Assembly: GCA_041744375.1 (NCBI GenBank)
Contig: JBGTLA010000151.1
Span: 1 to 10,834, forward strand
Length of the DNA stretch: 10,834 bases
Reading direction: 5' to 3'
Origin: JBGTLA01 sp041744375
Lineage (GTDB): Bacteria; Actinomycetota; Acidimicrobiia; Spongiisociales; ZC4RG35
Positions 6,899-10,834 of this stretch are shown in pieces (positions within the stretch are counted from its first letter, which is position 1; every line of letters starts with the position of its first letter). The notes below the pieces were generated by a model, which had not been told where the DNA came from, did no database searches, and saw only the letters and a program-made list of their open reading frames with translations. A program made the translations under genes and the position numbers.

Positions 6899-6927
6899 GG
6901 CGCGGCCCCCCGGGAGGGGGGCGCGCC
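6899..6927 (+). promoter_or_regulatory. Very stable GC hairpin with GGGA tetraloop upstream of the regulator gene
   Basis: GGCGCG (6899-6904) pairs with CGCGCC (6922-6927) and CCCCCC (6906-6911) pairs with GGGGGG (6916-6921), giving 12 G-C pairs interrupted only by a one-base bulge at G6905. The loop GGGA fits the GNRA tetraloop rule. It ends 14 nt before the ATG of the large regulator, just ahead of its GGGGAG ribosome site. There is no U-tract after it, so a full intrinsic terminator is unlikely; it may attenuate read-through from the upstream gene or restrain translation of the regulator. The pairing is seen directly; the role is inferred. Confidence 0.6.
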
Positions 6928-6941
6928 ACGGTTGGGGAGCT

Positions 6942-9900
6942 ATGCGGTACCGCATCCTGGGGCCGTTGGAGGTAGAGGGCGCCAAGGGGACGCTGGCGCT
7001 CGGCCCACCCAAGCAGCGGGCCCTCTTGGGGATCCTGCTTCTCCATCACGGCGGGGCCGTGTCGATCACGGCTCTCATCGATGAGTTGTGGGGGGAGACG
7101 GCGCCTCGCACCGCCGAGCACTCCATCCACACCTACGTCTCCAACCTGCGCGGGATCCTGGGTGCAGGGACGCTCGTCACTACCGCCAACGGCTACCGCA
7201 TCGATCTCGACGAAGGGGATCTCGATGCCGCGGCCTTCGAGGGGCTGGCTGGGAAGGCCGGCCTGGCCGAGGGGCAGGGTCGATACGCCGACGCCTTCCA
7301 GGAGGCGGCGAGAGCCATCGGCTTGTGGCGCGGTGAGCCGTTGGCGGACGTCGAGTTGGCCAACGGCGCCCACCCGTTGATGGTCCGCCTGTCGGAGCTG
7401 CGGTTGCAGGCGGTAGAACGCTGGGCTGCGGCTGCCCTCCGGCTGGGCCGGGCCGACGAGGTGCTGGCAGAGCTGGAGCGGGAGACTCTGGAGCATCCGC
7501 TGCGAGAGTCGGTGTGGGCGTTGCGGATGAAGGGGCTGCATGCCGCCGGAAGGGACGCCGAGGCTCTCCGGGTCTACCAGCACCTGCGGGGCGTCCTCGG
7601 TGAGGAGATGGGAATCGAGCCCTCCCAGGAGCTGCAGGCCCTGGAAGACTCCCTGCTCGTTCCCGACGGGGATACGCACCCGACACCCGCAGCCATAATT
7701 CGCAACCCCTACAAGGGCCTTCGTCCCTTTGAGGAGGGCGACGCCGCCGACTTCTTTGGGCGTCAGCCGCTGGTACGCCAGCTGGTGGAGGCCGTGGTCG
7801 ATCCAGGCCGGATGATGGTGTCGGTGGTGGGGCCGAGCGGGAGCGGCAAATCGAGTGTGGTCCGGGCGGGACTCGTGCCGGCGTTGAAGACGGGGGCCGT
7901 GGCCGGTTCCGAGTCGTGGATCTACGTCGTTGCCCAACCGGGACCGCGACCGCTCGAGGAGGTTCGCTCGGCGTTGGCTGCGGTGGTTGGGGAACGGGGC
8001 GGGTCCTTGGCCGAGATGCTGGCCAGCCTCGACCGGCGCCTTCTCCTGGTTCTCGACCAGTTCGAGGAGGTGTTCACCCAGGCTCCCGAAGAGGTCACTG
8101 CCTTCCTCGACCTGCTGACGGAGGCGTGCCACCAACCCGATGTCCGCCTGGTGGTCACGTTGCGGGCCGACTTCTACGACCGCCCACTGCTTCACCCTAG
8201 CTTTGGACGCGCCTTCGCCACCGGGGTGGTCCACGTCCATCCCCTCGCCGCCGAGCAGTTGGCGGCGGCCGCCACCGGACCGGCGGAACGGGTCGGCGTC
8301 GGGTTGGAGCCGGCCCTGGTGTCGGAACTGATTCGCGATGTCGCCGCCCGACCAGGGAGCCTCCCTCTGTTCCAGTACGCGTTGACCGAGGTCTTCGATC
8401 GCCGCACCGGCAATCTGCTCGCCCTGAGCGCCTACCGTGCCACCGGCGGTGTGGCCGGTGCCCTCACCCGACGGGCCGACGAGGTGTTCGAGGCGCTGTC
8501 GCCCGAAGAACAGGACGCCATGCGCCAGGTCTTTTTCCGTCTCGTGACGGTGGGGGAAGGCGACCAGGCCACCCGGCGCCGGGTCACCTCCCGCGAGCTC
8601 CACTCCTTGGGTTTGGCGACCGCCGACCTGGATCGGGTTCTCGAACGTTTCGCTCACCACCGGCTCATTTCGATCGACCGGGACCCCGTGGACACCGAGT
8701 CCACCGTGGAGGTGGCCCATGAAGCGCTGCTTACAGAGTGGCCTCGCCTGGTGGAATGGCTGGCCGGGGTACGTACGGATCTCCGCCGCCGAGGTTCCCT
8801 CGCCGCCGCTCGCGAAAAGTGGATGCGAGAAGGCGGCCATGTCGATTTCCTCCTCTCCGGTCGCCGCCTGGACCAGTATGAGGAGTGGGCCAACGCGACA
8901 AACGTGGCGTTGAGCGCCGACGAACGAGGGTTCCTGGACCGGTCGGTGGCGGTGAGGGAGGAAGAGCGGGCGGTCGTCACCGCAACAGAGGCCCGCCGCC
9001 GCGGCCAACGACGCCGGGCGATGGTGGCACGATGGGCGATGGTGGTGGCCGTGGTGGCCTTGGCGGTCGTTGGGGTGTTGATACTGGCGCCGCGCTTGGT
9101 GTCCCTGCCTCAGGTCGGCGTGGTCACCGGACCGGGAGGCGACCTGGGCATAACCGACCTGTTTGCGGTAGGTGTGACAAGAGTCGAGCAACGTCACGAC
9201 CTGGATTTGACGCGGGTCACGGCTCTCATCGACGCCGCCGAGGAGGTGAGAGAGATGTGCCGGTCGGGAGTCGAGCTGGTGCTGGTGGGTCTGGCCTTCC
9301 TGGGCGCCTCACTCGATCCGAACGACCCGGTCTGTGCGAACACGATGATCCTCCTCGTCGACGTTATAGACGCTCCCCTGGTGGCCGACGGACCGAATCT
9401 CGCCACGCTCGTGTTTCATTCCGAGGAGGGCTCCTACCTGGCGGGAGCGGCGGCCGGGCTCACCACCCGCAGTGGAGTGGTCGGATTCGTGGGCGTGATT
9501 CCCGAGGTCGTGACTCCCTTCCTCGCCGGCTACGAGGCCGGCGTCCACGCCGTCGATCCCGACATCGAGGTCCTGGCCGTGTGGACGGACCACTTCAGCG
9601 CTCCCGCGCTGGGCCAGGCGGCGGCCGAATCGATGCTCGCCGCCGGGGCCGACGTCATCTACCACGCTGCCGGCGCCACCGGTCAGGGAGTCCTGGCGGC
9701 CGTGGCTGCCGCCAACCAGGCGACGGGAGCGCCGGTGTGGTACCTCGGCGTCGACGTGGACGAAGCCCTCACCGCTCCGGTCGCCAGCCGGCCCTTCGTG
9801 CTCACGTCGATGCTCAAGAGACTCGACATCGCCGTCATGGATGCTGTCGATGCGTTCATGAACGGCGAGTTGGATGGTGGGATCCGCTCCTACGGGCTGG

Positions 9901-10373
9901 CCAATCAGGGAGTGGACCTCACGACCACCGCGGGAAATCTCGAGTCGATCCTCCCCCAGATCGAGGAGCTGCGCAGCCGTCTCATCGCCGGGGACATATC
10001 TCTGACGCCTTGGGAGATCGACAATGTCACGGTCTTGCCCTCGGGGGCGGATCACTGGACCCACGTAGGCACCCTCACGTTTGCCTCCGGGCGGTGCGTC
10101 TACGCGGGGCCGACCAGTCTGACGGTCGGGGATGTGCTCAATCTGTCGATCAGCGGGCAAGCTCGAACGTTCGTGGGCATGACGGCCGGGCGGCCCGTGT
10201 TCAGCACGGACCCGATCCCTGCCGACGAGCCGCCGGAGACCCTGGAGGTCGACAGCGTCCAATTCAGCCCGGCCCCACTCAACCTCCCACTTGCCGAAGG
10301 CACCTGGTGGGTGGGGTGCTTCACCCCAGAGTTCGCCTATCCGGCCACCGCCATCGAGGTCACCGCCCCCTGA
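6942..10373 (+). CDS. SARP/BTAD - nSTAND1 NTPase - transmembrane - BMP ligand-binding receptor-regulator
   Basis: 1143-residue protein that appears to join sensing and transcription control in one chain. Residues 1-90 form an OmpR/SARP-type winged helix (PPKQRALLGILLLHHGG, DELWG, YVSNLR, GYRIDLD), and about 95-240 a BTAD helical repeat domain, as in AfsR/SARP activators. Residues 255-610 are an nSTAND1-type NTPase: entry NPYKGLRPFEEGDAADFFGR, Walker A GPSGSGKS (297-304), Walker B LLLVLDQFEE (367-376) and VVTLRADFYDR (404-414). After the basic RRRGQRRR (685-692) comes one membrane helix (about 698-717), predicting N-inside and C-outside. Residues 723-1018 are a BMP/PnrA-type solute-binding domain: FHSEEGSYLAG, AGADVIYHAAGATGQGV, GVDVDE, VLTSMLKRLDIAV. 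The 1019-1143 tail is unrecognised. ATG 6942 follows GGGGAG closely (2 nt). Likely role: a membrane-bound one-component regulator responding to an external nucleoside-like or other small ligand. Domains are solid; ligand and targets are unknown. Confidence 0.9.
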   Translation: MRYRILGPLEVEGAKGTLALGPPKQRALLGILLLHHGGAVSITALIDELWGETAPRTAEHSIHTYVSNLRGILGAGTLVTTANGYRIDLDEGDLDAAAFEGLAGKAGLAEGQGRYADAFQEAARAIGLWRGEPLADVELANGAHPLMVRLSELRLQAVERWAAAALRLGRADEVLAELERETLEHPLRESVWALRMKGLHAAGRDAEALRVYQHLRGVLGEEMGIEPSQELQALEDSLLVPDGDTHPTPAAIIRNPYKGLRPFEEGDAADFFGRQPLVRQLVEAVVDPGRMMVSVVGPSGSGKSSVVRAGLVPALKTGAVAGSESWIYVVAQPGPRPLEEVRSALAAVVGERGGSLAEMLASLDRRLLLVLDQFEEVFTQAPEEVTAFLDLLTEACHQPDVRLVVTLRADFYDRPLLHPSFGRAFATGVVHVHPLAAEQLAAAATGPAERVGVGLEPALVSELIRDVAARPGSLPLFQYALTEVFDRRTGNLLALSAYRATGGVAGALTRRADEVFEALSPEEQDAMRQVFFRLVTVGEGDQATRRRVTSRELHSLGLATADLDRVLERFAHHRLISIDRDPVDTESTVEVAHEALLTEWPRLVEWLAGVRTDLRRRGSLAAAREKWMREGGHVDFLLSGRRLDQYEEWANATNVALSADERGFLDRSVAVREEERAVVTATEARRRGQRRRAMVARWAMVVAVVALAVVGVLILAPRLVSLPQVGVVTGPGGDLGITDLFAVGVTRVEQRHDLDLTRVTALIDAAEEVREMCRSGVELVLVGLAFLGASLDPNDPVCANTMILLVDVIDAPLVADGPNLATLVFHSEEGSYLAGAAAGLTTRSGVVGFVGVIPEVVTPFLAGYEAGVHAVDPDIEVLAVWTDHFSAPALGQAAAESMLAAGADVIYHAAGATGQGVLAAVAAANQATGAPVWYLGVDVDEALTAPVASRPFVLTSMLKRLDIAVMDAVDAFMNGELDGGIRSYGLANQGVDLTTTAGNLESILPQIEELRSRLIAGDISLTPWEIDNVTVLPSGADHWTHVGTLTFASGRCVYAGPTSLTVGDVLNLSISGQARTFVGMTAGRPVFSTDPIPADEPPETLEVDSVQFSPAPLNLPLAEGTWWVGCFTPEFAYPATAIEVTAP

Positions 10374-10818
10374 CCACAATGCGGGCGTCCAGGACGCAGG
10401 TAGCCCGGCATCTTCCCGTGGCCGCCTCCTCCCGGCGCGGGGAGGTCAGGCCGTTGCCTCGGCGGTCGAGGCGGGTGACGAGGTGCTCGACGGTGGCGAG
10501 CCTGTGATCGATCTCGGGGGCGGTGGGAGCCATCTCGTAGACGTGGTGGTGACAGGCCCGGCTCAGAGCCGCCCACGAGATGCGGATCCCGTCGGCGAGG
10601 TCGTCGTCGCGGAGGTACAGGTGGAGGCAGGCGAGCTGGGTGGAGCGGGTGGCGGCCCGCATCTGCGGCAGGTGGCGGACCCAGAACTGGTCGAGTCCTT
10701 CCTCGAGCGACTGGCGTCCCAGCAGCGCCGCCGCCCGGGGCCATACCCCGACCACTCCCAGCTCGGGATGGTCGAGCACCGCCCGGGCCCACGCCAGCAG
10801 GTTGGCGGGGGTGCTCAC
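10360..10818 (-). CDS. Conserved-looking helical protein of unknown function, HEPN-like motif
   Basis: 152-residue, probably all-helical cytoplasmic protein with no signal or membrane segment. I cannot name its family with certainty. The core has ALLGRQSLEEGLDQFW (31-46), then TQLACLHLYL (60-69) and SWAALSRACHHHVYE (81-95). R87-A-C-H-H-H92 fits the R-x4-H pattern of HEPN-fold proteins, some of which are RNases, but many matches to so short a pattern are chance. The last 35 residues are Arg-rich and may be poorly structured. The GTG at 10818 was chosen because it forms a GTGA overlap with a TGA at 10817-10815 that would end an upstream leftward gene reading LRVAP at the window edge; no strong ribosome site is present. 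Its 3' end overlaps that of the convergent regulator by 14 bp. Confidence 0.65.
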   Translation of the reverse strand: MSTPANLLAWARAVLDHPELGVVGVWPRAAALLGRQSLEEGLDQFWVRHLPQMRAATRSTQLACLHLYLRDDDLADGIRISWAALSRACHHHVYEMAPTAPEIDHRLATVEHLVTRLDRRGNGLTSPRREEAATGRCRATCVLDARIVVRGR

Positions 10819-10834
10819 GGCGCCACCCGCAGCC
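10815..10834 (-). CDS. Possible last codons of an upstream leftward gene (partial)
   Basis: On the minus strand one frame from the right edge reads Leu-Arg-Val-Ala-Pro followed by TGA, and that TGA overlaps the GTG start of the next gene as GTGA. This is the layout of coupled genes in the rest of the window. Only five codons are visible, so the existence of the gene is inferred and nothing can be said about its product. Confidence 0.3.

Noticed and set aside
6899..6927. Intrinsic terminator for the small membrane protein gene
   Set aside because: The stem is strong but no U-rich tail follows (ACGGTTGGGG instead), so it was listed as a regulatory hairpin.
6753..9197. Long open frame on the minus strand (814 codons) opposite the regulator gene
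   Set aside because: It is antisense to well-supported SARP and nSTAND1 domains and its translation is rich in Gln, Gly, His and Arg with no motif. Long antisense frames are expected in high-GC DNA.
10337..10792. Alternative minus-strand frame of 151 codons
   Set aside because: It overlaps the 10360-10818 gene in another frame and is Pro/Arg/Gly-rich without helical or motif character.

Overview
The window is about 10.8 kb of high-GC DNA with tightly packed genes, frequent GTG/TTG starts and overlapping stop/start codons. A lipoprotein solute-binding protein with a Gram-positive style lipobox and a SARP (BTAD) regulator both point to an actinobacterium. The general style would fit an Acidimicrobiia-like lineage, but that placement is inference. 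No rRNA, tRNA, CRISPR array, insertion sequence or phage gene was seen.

Positions 1-4440 form a polyamine module. The window opens inside the 3' half of an aldehyde dehydrogenase whose C-terminus resembles gamma-aminobutyraldehyde dehydrogenase (PatD-like). Converging on it from the other strand is a four-gene spermidine/putrescine ABC importer, transcribed leftward in the order potD (lipoprotein receptor), potB and potC (permeases), potA (ATPase). Together these would import putrescine-like polyamines and oxidise the derived aminoaldehyde toward GABA.

Positions 4441-6124 carry a divergent two-gene unit: a GT1/MGT-like glycosyltransferase and a DUF861-type cupin joined by an ATGA overlap. 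The glycosyltransferase keeps its C-terminal nucleotide-sugar site but has proline where the usual catalytic histidine sits. Its placement back to back with potD hints at a link to polyamine metabolism, which is unproven.

Positions 6125-6421 contain no recognisable gene, but do hold a small set of repeated GGGACG motifs. Positions 6422-10373 are the most unusual part. A 146-residue single-pass membrane protein with four degenerate repeats of about 22 residues is followed, 79 bp later and after a very strong GC hairpin, by a 1143-residue protein. The large protein combines a SARP DNA-binding/BTAD module, an nSTAND1-type NTPase, one membrane helix and an extracellular BMP/PnrA-type ligand-binding domain with an unrecognised C-terminal tail. 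It reads as a single-polypeptide transmembrane receptor and transcription factor.

Positions 10360-10818 hold a leftward helical protein of unknown function with a HEPN-like R-x4-H motif. Its 3' end overlaps the regulator's by 14 bp. Its GTG start overlaps a TGA that probably ends another gene running off the right edge.
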